41,657 nt of DNA, taken from assembly GCA_011947345.1 (NCBI GenBank), contig JAAVTG010000154.1:1-41657 (forward strand), read 5' to 3'. This document shows positions 10,490-21,205 of the stretch, in pieces. Source of the stretch: Phytophthora quininea. Its lineage: Eukaryota > Oomycota > Peronosporomycetes > Peronosporales > Peronosporaceae. The notes beneath the pieces were generated by a model. The model searched no databases. It saw nothing but the letters and a program-made list of their open reading frames with translations, and had not been told where the DNA came from. The translations under genes and the position numbers were made by a program. Numbering within the stretch: the stretch's first letter is position 1; each line of letters begins with the position of its first letter.

Positions 10490-11000
10490 TGCTGATTGCT
10501 GACGACCAAACTGAAGACGGTTTTAGTTGAAATGATTGTCCCAGTCTGGTGGTCTGTACACCTTTTTATTTACAAGATGTCGATGAAGAAGATGAAGAAC
10601 AAGGAACTGCTTCACAATAACTCCCATGGTCCCAAGCGCTTCACCCGGGAACAATGTGCAGGTTGATAACACGTCGCCACAGTAATTCAGACCAAACGGT
10701 ATGGGCAACATCGTTAGCAATCGAAACTGAGCAGTTTTCACGAGTATGGAGGAACAACGTTAGGGATAGTCTCGCCCTCAACGGACCTTGGAGTTCCTCT
10801 TTTGCAGCTGGCTCGGACAACTGAAGGAAACCTATCACGACGATGAGGATTACAAATTCATAATCACTTCAATCGGACGTGGTCTTCACCTTCGCAGCAG
10901 TTTGTTCACTACCAGTACTACAACGCACATTTCAAAAGCTTCTGTTCCGGTACCGCATCAACATGTTTACCGACTCATACCAGTAAAGCGAGAGAGGGCT
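10490..11000. other. Intergenic region between M1 and NLP copy 3
   Basis: This divergent spacer has no convincing gene. A stretch around 10792-10812 (TTCCTCTTTTGCAGCTG) resembles 12293-12310 upstream of copy 4, which suggests the duplicated NLP unit carried at least 300 bases of upstream DNA. Confidence 0.45.
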
Positions 11001-11050
11001 TAGGATGGTGGTCGTTCATCAACCTGAAGCGTTCCCCCATTGTCCAATTA
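11001..11050 (+). promoter_or_regulatory. NLP copy 3 promoter module
   Basis: TAGGATGGTGGT at 11001-11012 is a weaker version of the shared box. CATTGTCCAATTA at 11038-11050 matches the oomycete CATTYYNCAWTTT core at 11 of 13 positions. It ends 31 bases before the copy 3 ATG. Confidence 0.5.
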
Positions 11051-11081
11051 TCCGCCTCAAGCGTGACTCGGCAACTCGACA

Positions 11082-12016
11082 ATGAAAGCCCAAATCTTCC
11101 TGGGGTCGTGCTGGCTGTGCTTGCCACGGTTCAAGCCCAAAACTCCACCCAGTCCCAACAAGACATGACCCCAACCGGAACTCCGCAGGCGACGATCAAG
11201 TACATCAACTATTCGTCACTGCAGACACCTGACCCCAAAGTCAACGTCACTATCGAATCAAATCGACCCGACCCGAGGCAGACCGTAGTGCCACCACCAC
11301 CAACGTTGCCTCCGACCCCACCGCCAACGCCGGCACCCACACCGGAGACCCCGTGGGTCGACATTTGGGTTGCCCACGACCAAGCCAAACCGTTCAAACA
11401 ACCAGAAGCCGTGACGATCTCCGGAAAGGCCGGCGTCAAGTTCAAACCGCAACTCCACATCACCAACGGCTGCCACGCGTACCCTGCTGTCAGTGAGGCT
11501 GGTGAGACCAGCGGAGGTCTCAAAACTAGCGGAGCTCCTAGTGCTGGCTGCAAGGGTTCCGGTTGGGGCTCGCAAGTCTATGGTCGCTCCACTGGGGTCA
11601 ACGAAGTTTGGGCCATCATGTACTCGTGGTACTTCCCTAAGGACTCGCCGTCTACCGGTCTGGGCCACCGCCACGACTGGGAGCACACGATTGTGTGGAT
11701 CGACAGCCCGGAAGTTCCAGAGCCCAAGATTTTGGCCGTCACGCCGTCGGCTCACGACGGGTACTCGAAGCAGGTCCCTCCCGCCGCAGACGTTTTGGAT
11801 GGCACAGCCGTCAAAGTGAACTACGAGAGCCGCTGGCCTGTCAACCACGCGATGGGCTTCACCTCCAAAGGAGGCGACTTCCAGGACTTGATCATGTGGG
11901 ATCAGCTAAGCAACGAAACTCGTCGGGTGCTGAACTCAGTCAAGTGGGGCGCTGCGAACACGCCCATGAACGACGGCAATTTCATGTCGAAGCTGGAGAA
12001 AGCTTGGCCGCTTTAG
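11082..12016 (+). pseudogene. NLP: NLP copy 3: intact mature domain, frameshift in the signal peptide
   Basis: The ATG at 11082 starts a signal-peptide-like frame, but after about eight codons the hydrophobic core and everything downstream continue in another frame. The switch falls in the run of four G at 11102-11105, one short of what the family pattern needs. From there the frame is open to TAG 12014-12016 and encodes an N-glycosylation-rich segment, a Pro/Thr linker and a complete NPP1 domain with both type 1 cysteines, the upstream metal-site aspartate (YFPKD) and GHRHDWE. No in-frame ATG precedes the signal core; the first is about 25 codons into the mature part. As read, the protein could not be secreted. 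A single uncalled G would explain it, so this copy may be functional in the living strain. Confidence 0.8.
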
Positions 12017-12604
12017 TTACACACAATCTGCTTGTAGTCGAGTCCATCAATATCACCTTGATCAAGAGTTTGACACCTCTGGAAGTACCATTCAACGACA
12101 TTGCATGAACACACTATTGGCTGCCAATATACTTGCCAATTTGGCTCAATGTGCAGGCATCATTGATCACGTGCGCTATTTAAACCATCTTCCACTAATT
12201 ACAATGTTGTGCATCGTGCCTGGGAAGTTGGACTTCATCCTCTAAGCTTATGTATTGTCAAGGTGCTGGTCCAAGTTACATCGCGTTGAAGTTTCCTCTT
12301 TGCAGCTGTTTGAACGATATCGGTGAGTGTATTCATCGTGGTGAGGCAGCTTACACCATTCAAGCAGCCGCGTTCGCAGATTCTGTGTCGGACATGGTCG
12401 ATTTCACAGCCCCACATAACGGCTGCCACCAACTTCGAGCACTCCGCTCCATAGCACGCACCGAAATGCTTTTAACGCTGTCGAATAGCTTCAGGAGCAT
12501 CGTGGACGAGTTCTCAAATGTTGACGAATCCTCCAGTATTGTACGGTACAGTTCATTCCATCATGTCATGCTGATAGGAACCTGCTGTCTAGACCACGAT
12601 GTAC
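12017..12604. other. Intergenic region between NLP copies 3 and 4
   Basis: No gene is recognised; short frames here have no family features. The part near 12290-12310 resembles DNA upstream of copy 3, consistent with tandem duplication of gene plus upstream region. Confidence 0.45.
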
Positions 12605-12663
12605 TTTGGGATGGTGAGTCCCATAATGGTGCTTTCGAGACGCTCTCGTCCATTCTCCAATTC
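12605..12663 (+). promoter_or_regulatory. NLP copy 4 promoter module
   Basis: TTTGGGATGGTGAGT lies at 12605-12619, and CATTCTCCAATTC at 12651-12663 matches the oomycete Inr/FPR consensus at 12 of 13 positions. The following bases (TCTCCGAGTCAAACGCGAA) are also shared, with few changes, with copy 1. Confidence 0.6.
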
Positions 12664-12704
12664 TCCGAGTCAAACGCGAATCTGCAGTTCCGATACACGT
12701 GGTC

Positions 12705-13769
12705 ATGAAGGTCCGGGTCTTCGTGGGAACTGCGTTGGCTCTGTTGGCAACCGCCGTCCATGGTCTGGAGGTCACGGACCAATACCAAGTCGAGAGCTCC
12801 AGCCAGACCCAGCAAGACGACGCCACCCCACGCCTACCCCAACTCCGACGCCGGCTCCCGCAGAGGAAACAACACCAACACCAACGCCGGTAGCGGGAGT
12901 AGAGGCCACGCCTACGCCGACACCGGAAGCCACCAAGAAGTATATCGACTTCTCGTCGTTGACCAACATGCCGACGGTCGATCCGGCCAAGCGCAATGTC
13001 ACCGTTATGCCGAATCGACCCGATCCGAGACAGACGGAAGCCCCGACACCGGAGCCAACTCTACCTCCAACCCCGCCCCAACTCCAGCTCCGACGCCAGA
13101 AACTCCATGGGAAGCGAAATGGATCGGCCACGACGACGTCAAGCCGTTCGCTCAACCAGAGCCCGTGACGATCTCTGAAAAGGCTGCCGTCAAATTCAAA
13201 CCGCAGCTTCATATTTCCAACGGATGCCATGCCTATCCTGCTGTCAATGAAGCTGGCGAGACCGGTGGTGGGCTCAAACCCACCGGAGCTCCTAGCTCAA
13301 AGTGCAAAGGCTCCGGGTGGGGATCACAAGTTTACGGTCGCTCCACCTGGTTCAATGGCGTTTGGGCCATCATGTACTCGTGGTATTTCCCCAAAGACTC
13401 GCCATCGACGGGTCTCGGTCACCGCCACGATTGGGAGCACGTGATCGTGTGGATTGACAATCCCGAAATGGCCGACGCCAAGATTTTGGCCGTCACGCCG
13501 TCAGCTCACAGCGGGTACTCCAAGCAAGTTCCTCCCAATGCGGACGCTGTGGATGGCACGGCGGTCAAAGTCAACTACGAAAGCAAGTGGCCTATCAATC
13601 ACGCTTTAGGATCTACTTCAAAGGGTGGAGACTTTCAGGACTTGATCATGTGGAACCAGCTGAGCGACAACGCTCGACGCGCTTTGAATTCTGTCGGCTG
13701 GGGGCTGCCAACACACCCATGAACGACGGCAACTTTGTGCCGAAGCTGGAGAAGGCTTGGCCATTTTAG
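12705..13769 (+). pseudogene. NLP: NLP copy 4: NPP1-like protein with three frameshifts
   Basis: ATG 12705 begins a signal peptide ([16 protein letters not shown]). The frame changes near 12822 at the start of a long Thr/Pro repeat, near 13075 in the second linker, and near 13704 close to the C-terminus; the last piece ends at TAG 13767-13769. Between 13075 and 13700 the NPP1 core, with both cysteines and GHRHDWE, is open in one frame. The break at 13075 is base for base the same as the one in copy 1 at 4300. The Thr/Pro-rich region is longer than in the other copies. Copy 4 is 935 bases downstream of copy 3 on the same strand and is inactive as read. Confidence 0.85.
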
Positions 13770-14383
13770 ATGCTTTTATGAATGGGATCGTCCCGGTACT
13801 ACTCGTGTTTTAACACTCGGAAGAAACACACACATACACTTACATTTAAATGGTGGCGAGCAGCTTTTGAGTCGCGTCGACATGCCATTGCAACACGGTG
13901 GGGACATGGTTCCAGGCGAAGATGTTCCGGGCTTCGTGTCGGGACATTCTCACTGAAAGCGTTAGCACCGCACAGTGCTACAGACGATCAAAATTTGCCT
14001 TGAAAAGTTGACTTTGTAGTTTACGGGCTTTCCGTCATAAGATGGGACACAGGGAAGCTCAGCGGTTGTACCGCACTCTTCAAACCGACGGGTGTTCTCG
14101 ACAGAGATTTCTCATTCTGCAGTACTGCACCACCGAGTGGATTAGTATCACGGTGGCCTTTTGGACATGTATGATGCCATTCGTAAACTCCGCCGTTCGA
14201 GCTTAGTTCAGCAAATAAATGAGCGAATGGACGATTTCTTTCATCTTCGCCTCCAGCACAGCACCGTCGACGTTCACTGGGAACATACGAGACGAGCATT
14301 GGGATTGGTCATCTCCTCGTGAGAGTATAGGGAAAATAGGTGTTACATGAGTGATCGGGCTGAAAGCCCTAGCACGAGAGTAC
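13770..14383. repeat. Upstream region of NLP copy 5, duplicated at 27600-28060
   Basis: No gene is recognised. Several blocks match DNA upstream of copy 6 at a moderate level: around 14035-14140 with 27648-27750 (for example CATAAGATGGGA against CATCAGATGGGA, and GCACCACCGAG against GTACCACCGAG), and 14281-14300 with 27896-27915 (GGAAACATACGAGA-like). These are remnants of a duplication that covered gene and upstream DNA. Confidence 0.5.
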
Positions 14384-14471
14384 TTTGCGATGGTGAGACG
14401 ATCAGTCGGCGTTGCTTGAGAAAAGGCGAAGGCACTGCAGGTCTGTTCGAGCGCTGGGCATTCCTGAATTT
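14384..14471 (+). promoter_or_regulatory. NLP: NLP copy 5 promoter module
   Basis: TTTGCGATGGTGAG at 14384-14397 is the clearest form of the shared box, and CATTCCTGAATTT at 14459-14471 matches the oomycete core CATTYYNCAWTTT at 12 of 13 positions. The element ends 25 bases before the ATG. A further shared short sequence, GTGATCGG, lies at 14351-14358 and recurs upstream of copies 6 and 7. Confidence 0.6.
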
Positions 14472-14496
14472 CCCAAACGGAACGCAATAGCTCGTT

Positions 14497-15468
14497 ATGA
14501 AGCCTCAAGTGTTTCTGCTGACCATGTTAGCCATGCTGGCAACCGTGGAATGCTTGGAGGGCGCCGATCAAAGGCAAGATCAGAAGCAAGATGATTCCAC
14601 GCCGACACCGACGTCGACCAAGAAGTACATCGACTACTCGCAGCTGACCAACATGCCGACGGTGGACCCGGCCAAGCGCAACGTCACCGTTATGCCGGAT
14701 CGACCCGATCCGAGACAGACACAAGCGCCGACCCCAGCACCAACGTTACCACCGACGCCAGCACCGACGCCAGCACCGACGCCGGCTCCCACTCCGGAAA
14801 CACCCTGGGAAGCGAAGTGGATCGACCACGACCAGGTGAAGCCGTTCGCGCAGCCTGAGCCTGTGACGATCTCCGAAAAGGCTGGTGTTAAATTCAAACC
14901 GCAGCTTCATATCACCAACGGGTGCCACCCGTACCCCGCTGTCAACGAAGCTGGCGAGACTGGTGGCGGCCTGAAGACCAAGGGAGCGCCAAGTGCAGGT
15001 TGCAAGGGCTCTGGCTGGGGATCTCAAGTCTACGGTCGCTCTACTTGGCACAATGACCGCTGGGCCATCATGTACTCGTGGTACTTCCCCAAGGACTCGC
15101 CGTCCACAGGACTGGGCCACCGTCACGATTGGGAACACGTTATTATCTGGATCGACAACCCGGACGTCCCAGAGCCAAAGATTATCGCCGTTGCTCCGTC
15201 AGCCCACAGCGGATACGCGAAATACGCTCCTCCGCCTGCTGAGGACGTCGATGGCACGAGCGTTAAGGTCAACTACGAGAGCCACTGGCCTGTCAACCAC
15301 GCGACCGATTTGACTTCCAAGGGCGGCGACTTTCAGGACCTGATTATGTGGGATCAGCTTAGCAACGACGCTCGTCGAGCTCTCAACTCCGTGTCCTGGG
15401 GCGATGCAAACACACCGTTCAACGACGGTAACTTCCTGCCCAAGCTGGACAAGGCGTGGAACACCTGA
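14497..15468 (+). CDS. NLP: NLP copy 5: intact type 1 NPP1-like necrosis-inducing protein
   Basis: This is the only copy with one uninterrupted frame from ATG to stop (323 residues). Residues 1-20 form a secretion signal. Residues about 35-105 are a Thr/Pro linker with the conserved [10 protein letters not shown] and a run of about four PAPT repeats. Residues about 105-320 are the NPP1 domain. C143 and C169 are the two type 1 cysteines. D200, H208, D211 and E213 correspond to the divalent-metal ligands known in this family, with GHRHDWE at 207-213. Family knowledge: such proteins act in the apoplast on glycosyl inositol phosphoceramide sphingolipids of plant membranes, and the segment around residues 190-209 is a plant-recognised pattern. 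Whether this copy is cytolytic cannot be read from sequence. It is nearly identical to copy 6 over its 3' 860 bases. Confidence 0.93.
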   Translation: MKPQVFLLTMLAMLATVECLEGADQRQDQKQDDSTPTPTSTKKYIDYSQLTNMPTVDPAKRNVTVMPDRPDPRQTQAPTPAPTLPPTPAPTPAPTPAPTPETPWEAKWIDHDQVKPFAQPEPVTISEKAGVKFKPQLHITNGCHPYPAVNEAGETGGGLKTKGAPSAGCKGSGWGSQVYGRSTWHNDRWAIMYSWYFPKDSPSTGLGHRHDWEHVIIWIDNPDVPEPKIIAVAPSAHSGYAKYAPPPAEDVDGTSVKVNYESHWPVNHATDLTSKGGDFQDLIMWDQLSNDARRALNSVSWGDANTPFNDGNFLPKLDKAWNT

Positions 15469-16168
15469 TAATGTAGACCTTAAGGACTCTGTCGTGATGA
15501 ATAATGCGACAAAAGATACCCGAGCAGATCGAGATCTGCTGTCACTTCAACATGGCAAATTGAACATTTTCGGTATATCGCGTGTGGTTTGATACAAGAC
15601 GACCTCAGTGAGAACTTGTAGTAGCAACATCAAAGAACGAAACCAACGGGACTGGCAACATTGTTGACCCTCAGCAAAGGTCATAAAACGAAGGACCCCT
15701 TCCCTGTGGTTGATAATCGTACGGAGATACTGTAGACTTCGGGTAACTAAAGGAATCGGCTCACGCTGTTTTTCATCTTTCAAATAACACAAGCTTCGTT
15801 GCTCGAGTGTTTCTATCGCGTCTGCAGCGCGCTCTCCACGCATCTCTATGAATATCCTTTGAAGAATGCGTTGGCGAAAGAATCAAACGTGTCCGTAGTC
15901 AAAGTCGTTTTTGGAGATCACCATGCCCTGGATTTGAATCCAATGCGGCGACCACCGCAAGGTGTGGGGCATTTTCTTCAGATGCTGGAGCGTTCTGCTG
16001 AATTTAGTGTCACTTCTGGTGTGTGACCCCCCTCGAGACCAGACCACTCGCCAGAATCGCATCTTGATCCGCGTTGGCTAAAAGGAGGGAGATACTGAAA
16101 GCCACTGCTGTTGTGGGGGCTTTAATTTTGTTCGCCTGAAAGCGTAGGTGTGCACTAGCGTCTGCGTC
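15469..16168. other. Intergenic region downstream of NLP copy 5
   Basis: No recognisable gene, tRNA or repeat. Short frames on both strands have no signal peptide, domain or family resemblance that I can defend. Confidence 0.5.
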
Positions 16169-16328
16169 ATGGTCCGAAGGACCAAAACAGTTTACATATT
16201 CCAGAAGTTCACGCGCAAACATGTAAAAAAAAACATCACGAAGATTTTGTTCCGCTGCCACGTGGCAGCAAGAAAAGTGTGCGGCCGTTGCTCAAAATTG
16301 CTGCAGTCACGACGTGTTAAAGGGCAAA
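16169..16328 (+). pseudogene. 5' part of a small membrane-type ORF interrupted by the copia element
   Basis: ATG 16169 opens a Lys/Arg-rich frame that reaches the copia target site. The target-side sequence on the far side of the insertion (21432-21529) continues the same frame into a strongly hydrophobic segment of about 21 residues, and the next flank, after the second element, ends the frame at TAG 27546-27548. A basic head plus one membrane segment is plausible for a small membrane protein of roughly 90 residues. I do not recognise it, and it may be coincidental. Confidence 0.3.
16324..16328 (+). repeat. Copia target-site duplication, left copy (GCAAA)
   Basis: GCAAA directly precedes the left LTR and recurs directly after the right LTR at 21427-21431. 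A 5-base duplication is standard for LTR retrotransposon integration. Confidence 0.9.
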
Positions 16329-16549
16329 TGTTAGAACTCGCGTGGGCACCGGCTGCTGATCTTAGTTGGTTCAACCAGCTCATGTGTGTGGCTGCGACGC
16401 TAGTCGGCCAGAACGTCCGAAACAAGTGTTGGCAGAGGGCGTTTAGCGCAAGGAAACACAGGGAGGTTGAAGAGCAACGCGTGCGAGGTTAACACACTAA
16501 AGAAACCCAGTTCTCAACTTTCCATCAAGCTCACAAATCCGTTCGTACA
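16329..16549 (+). repeat. Copia left (5') LTR
   Basis: Begins TGTTAGAACTCG and ends TTCGTACA (TG...CA ends). It differs from the right LTR at an A/G near 16333 and a T/C near 16442. Confidence 0.93.
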
Positions 16550-16561
16550 GGTTATGAGCCC
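16550..16561 (+). promoter_or_regulatory. Copia primer-binding site, half-tRNA initiator-Met type
   Basis: GGTTATGAGCCC directly follows the LTR. It is the exact complement of GGGCTCATAACC, the conserved anticodon stem-loop sequence of eukaryotic initiator tRNA-Met. This matches the priming mode known for Drosophila copia, where a cleaved half of tRNA-iMet is the primer. The probable gag start codon (16554-16556) lies inside the site. Confidence 0.75.
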
Positions 16562-17969
16562 AAACAATCCCGGCACTACCTCTCAGCAACGTTCCGGTGT
16601 CGCCGACACCAACGTGCACACGCTGAACGTCATCGCTGACCCGTTCGGGATGTTCGAAGAAGCGCATTCGACATCTGGCACGTCTGAGGTTCACGAGGGT
16701 GCAAGCCGGGCTTCCGACGCAAGTTCCGAGCGCCTGGATCGTCTTGAAGGACTCCTCGAAGGGATGGCGCGGCAACAGGCCGAGTTCATGGCCAACCAGC
16801 TCAAGATGCAAGATCAGCTGGCCCGCCGCGCCGATGCGGCGCCCAGGCAACCCTCCGAGCGCTCGTTAAACGGCTCAAGCGCGTTCACGGACTTCATCAG
16901 AGCGCGCGACCGACGAATGAGAATGGGTTCGCTGGATGAGCCAATGTACCCTGCTGCACCGACTGTGCCATCGCGCTCGCCGCCGCCTTACCCGCCGCCG
17001 CAACAAACGGCACAACCGCCGCCGCATGAGCAGCCGCATAGGCGCAGCAGTTCATGCCACCAGCAGATTTCGGGTTTAATATACCGAAGCCAAGAGATCT
17101 AGATTGGCCAGGCTTCAAGAAGTTCTCCGGGAAGGAGACATACGCCGGCGTTGGCGCGGATTTTAAGGCTTGGGGACTGCGGTTCCTGCAGAGACTAGTC
17201 GCTGCTCAGCGGATGAGCGGTGGAGACTGGCCAGAAGAGTTCAAGCTGCTCGCGCTCAACGGAAAGTTGGAGGGCACCGCTCTCGATTACTACGAGAAAA
17301 TGATACCGGTGTGGGTAGAGGTGTCACACACACTGGAGTACACCATGAACTGCATGTTGCGGCTGTACATGACTCCGATACCATCAACTAAGGGGATCGA
17401 GATGATGGCCGCGGAGAAGGACCGCAACAAGACCTGGCCGGAACACTATCAGTTCCTAGTGTACGTCGCCGAACGGTCAGGCAACGCAGAGCAGAGCGTG
17501 CTCGAGTGTCTCTGCAAGTCAGCGCCACCGCACATCAAGACAGCAATGTTGACGCGGCTGAACACTCAGCGATCAGATCATCTACAGCAAGCGGCCGAGC
17601 TCGTGGCCTTCGCGATCGAATTTGAGATCGGCACGCGTAGGCAGGACAGCAACGGAGGTGTTGGTCGTGGAGGTCGCGGTGGTCGCAGCGGACGTGGCCG
17701 CGGCGGTCGAATTGCTGATGGCGGCCGAGGAAATCAAGGCGGTCGTGGAGATGGATTCGTCTCTCGGGTGAGCGGTGTCGAATCCAGGACGTGTTTCGGG
17801 TGCGGTGAGGTTGGGCACATTCGAATGAATTGCCCAGACCAAAACGGAGACGGTATTGCTGCGGCAGCATCAACCCGAGTCACGCTGGCCGTCGGAACTG
17901 GCACAAAAGAAGATTCCGGCTCGTGGATATTGGATAGCGGGTCCAGTGTGCACCTCGTGCGGGACAAAA
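16554..17969 (+). pseudogene. gag: Copia gag and protease, two frameshifts
   Basis: The frame starts at ATG 16554, continues to about 17050, then switches. The second part encodes a gag domain, an RGG-rich stretch (17660-17755), a CCHC zinc knuckle (CFGCGEVGHIRMNC, about 17792-17833) and the start of an aspartic protease with the active-site DSG in WILDSGSSVHLV (about 17923-17958). The frame shifts again near 17968, inside the protease. Gag would form the particle and the protease would cut the polyprotein. The pieces are in the expected order, so this is one former polyprotein. Confidence 0.85.
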
Positions 17970-17970
17970 G

Positions 17971-20900
17971 ATGCTCAAGAACGCCAAGAGTTGCGACCAG
18001 ATGTGCCGCGCTGCGAACAACACGATGGTCCGAGTAACTAAGGTCGGCGGGGTGGAGCTACGCACCGTCGTCGATGGCAAGGAAGTTGTGGTGGATTTAA
18101 CAGAAGTCTACTATTCTGAGAACTTGACGGACAACATCATTAGCCACGGAAGACTTGAAGAGCGGGGTGTGTTTCTCGAGCGCCACAGCGGTAAGAGTTA
18201 CGTCGTGCGGCAGTCAGACAAGATGCGGGTGCTCGAGGTCTACCGGCGCAACAGCGTCCTCATGGTTGACATCATGGGCGCAAAGTCCAGACAAGCGCGT
18301 GTTCACGTGGTCAACGCTGCTGTTCGCGAGGCGAATGCAGTAGATGAAACAGCGACCGAGTCAACACTATTGGATCTGCATCGACGACTTGGCCATCTCG
18401 CGTACAACACTGTCGAGAAAATGGCAGATGCAGCAGGCTCTGGCATCAGGCTGACGGATCGCACAAGACCGAACTGCTTAACGTGCGCTCAGGGAAACAG
18501 AGCAAAAATAATCAATCAAAGAAGGACACGGGAGTACACGCCCCAATCGACAAAATCGGTGGGGTGATCGGGAGTGACATTAAGGGCCCGATGACACCGT
18601 TGGATCGACGCGGCAACAGATACTTGATCAACTTCGTGGACTATTCAACGAACTACGTGCGAGTATTCGTGGCCAAGGACAAGGTGTCAGCTACGAAGAT
18701 GTTCCAGCACTTCTTGGTGTACTTCGAGAAAAGGTTTAACTGCACCATACACGTGCTGCGCACTGACGGCGGGAAGGAGTACGTGAACGTCGACCCGTTC
18801 TGCAAGGCTACGGGGTACGGCGTCAGATCAGCGAGGCCGAGAATCAGGCGTCGAACGGGAAAGCCGAAAGAATGCACAGGATAGTGCTAAACATGGCGCG
18901 CTGCATGCTCTTCGCAAGCGGACTCCCATTGTACTTTGGGGTGATGCTGTTGAATACGCGACTTACGTGCTGAATAGGAGCGCGTGCAGTGCGAACGCGA
19001 AGCGCATGTCGCCGTTAGAAATGCTGACGGGTACGGCACCGAACCTCGTGGACATGGTGACGTTCGGTATCCCGTGTACAACGTTCCGAGACCCCGCCAA
19101 GAAGGCGTGGAAACCACGTGCACATGTCGGCATGATCGTCGGAAAAAATGACGAGACCAAGGGCTTCAAGGTGTACCTGCCGAAGGATAGGGTAGTGATC
19201 ACCACTCAGCACATTCACAATGTCGAGACGTTGAATAGCGCACAAAACGCTCAACTGCAGGCTCAACTCGAGCGTGAAGACCCGGAACTGCGGCGTGCTG
19301 TAGACGGAACTGCGAAGCGAAAGGAGGCAACAACGGAAAAAGTGCTAACGAAAAGCAGGCGTTCACGACACCGTCAAGTGGCAAGAAATTGCGAAAGAAG
19401 ACGGCCAAGAAGAACAGGAAGAAAGACAAAAGCACGACCATCAACGACAAGAGATCGGGAGGAGTCAACAGCAACGACGAGAGCGTGCTGCCAGAGGATG
19501 AACCACGCACACGAATGAAGACTCGCAACATGGGCGCAAAGCATGTGCGCGTGAACGCAGTGATGCTCGTGGACCCCAAAAACTATCGTGAGGCCATGCG
19601 GGACCCTCGCATAGCAAAATGGAAAGAGGCAATGGAAACGGAAATCGAGGCACTCGAGCACAACGACACTTGGGAGGTAATCGTCAAGCCACGAGATGCT
19701 AAGCTGTTACACAGCAAATGGGTGTACAAGTTGAAGCTTTACGCTGATGGGAGTTTCGAGTGGTACAAAGCGAGACTGGCGGCGCGCGGCGACGAGCAGG
19801 TTTATGGAGTCGATTACACCTTCACATTCTCAGCGGTGCTAGAGATGGTCTCGGGCAAGGTAATCCTCGCAGTGTTAATTATCTGGGGTGTGCCGGCTCG
19901 CCATGGCGACGTACCTAGTGCGTATGTGAAGGCGGACAAAGAGGAGGACATGGAAATTTTGCTCCACATTCCGCAAGGAATGGAGATTGCTATCGAGCTG
20001 TTGCGAAAGCTCGGTGTCAAGGACAAGAGACAGTTGGCACTGCGGCTCAAGAAGGGGTTATATGACCTCAAGCAGTCGGGCAGGCTCTGAAACCTGATGC
20101 TGCACGAAATCCTGTTGTCGCTTGGATTTTGTCAGTGTTACACGGACGGTTATTTGTATATCAAGGATGAGGCTGACGGCAAGACACTCGTGGGCATCTA
20201 CGCAGACGACGTGTTGGTGACGGGGACCAGCGTAGAGAAAATCGACGCCTTCTTCCAAGACATGAAGGTGGTAGGGCTGAAAGACCTCGGCGTGGTGACT
20301 AAGTTCCTCGGCATCGCGTTCAACTACAAGGACAAAGCGGGCTGGACTCTCAATCAGGAGACGGTGATCGACGAAATGATCGAGAAGTTCGGACTGGCCA
20401 AGGCGGCACCGGTGCGTGTACCGATTGGTGGCGAAGATGGAGAATAAGATGGTGAATTGCTGCCGGCGGACGGCCGTGGTTCACCGCAAAGACCGGCGGT
20501 GCGTACGTTCCAGTCACTTGCTGGTAGTCTGCTATGGATCGCCCGTTGCACCCGGCCGGACATTGCCTACGCCGTGCACCGCGTGACCCGCCATTCGCAC
20601 TCACCACGAGAGAGCGACTGGCGACTAGCGAAGAAAATCGCTAAGTACTTGAAGGGCACCAAGGATCTCAAGTTCAGGATGGGCCGTGACCAAGATATTG
20701 GGGAACACGACGGTGTCCTCGTCGAAGCTTACAGTGACGCTGATTACGCAGCGGACAAGGCAGACCGTATGTCGGTAAGTGGCGGCGTACTTATAATTGG
20801 TGGTATGATAGTGGGGTGGCTGTGCAAAAGCAGAAGTGTATGGCGTTGTCAACGATGGAGGCGGAATTCGTGGCAGCATCCCAAACAACGGCTGAAATGC

Positions 20901-21190
20901 TGGGGATAGTGGAGCTGATCAAGGATATCGGTGCTTCGATGAGGTCAGCAGCGGTGTTGCACGTCGACAACCAGGCAGCGATCACACAGATCGAGGGTGA
21001 AGACACGCCCGGACGAGCCAAGCACATTGACGTGAGGTTCAAGTTTGTGAAGGACTTCGCCAAGAAGAAGGTGCTAGAGGTGCTCTACTGCGAGTCCAAG
21101 AATATGCGTGCAGACATCCTGACTAAGACACTCCCAGCACCGCGCCTCGACGATTTGCGCGAGCTTGTGATGGTCTCCAGGCACGCCTGA
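17971..21190 (+). pseudogene. pol: Copia integrase, reverse transcriptase and RNase H, multiply broken
   Basis: From 17971 the protease remainder leads to the pre-integrase zinc segment (LHRRLGH...CLTCAQG, 18376-18495) and an integrase core (DIKGPM, then LRTDGGKEY at about 18756-18782). Frameshifts fall near 18550, 18820-18845 and 18940. The copia reverse transcriptase runs from about 19590 (KWVYKLK, then YADDVLVTG at about 20200-20226), with an in-frame TGA at 20088-20090 where a tryptophan is usual. A stop at 20446 follows, then RNase H with SDADYA (about 20735-20752) and the end of the domain at 20816-21190 in another frame. All catalytic centres are visible but no single frame spans them. 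Confidence 0.85.
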
Positions 21191-21196
21191 CTGCTC

Positions 21197-21205
21197 GGGA
21201 AGGAG
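21197..21205 (+). other. Copia polypurine tract
   Basis: GGGAAGGAG lies directly before the right LTR, the expected place for the plus-strand DNA primer. Confidence 0.8.

Noticed and set aside
10788..11003. Short frames overlapping the NLP upstream regions (also 12250-12708)
   Set aside because: They have no signal peptide or family pattern and overlap the promoter module.
15799..16026. A possible gypsy RNase H fragment (GDHHALDL) downstream of NLP copy 5
   Set aside because: Only a few residues recall the RNase H motif; the surrounding residues do not match and there is no neighbouring element sequence.
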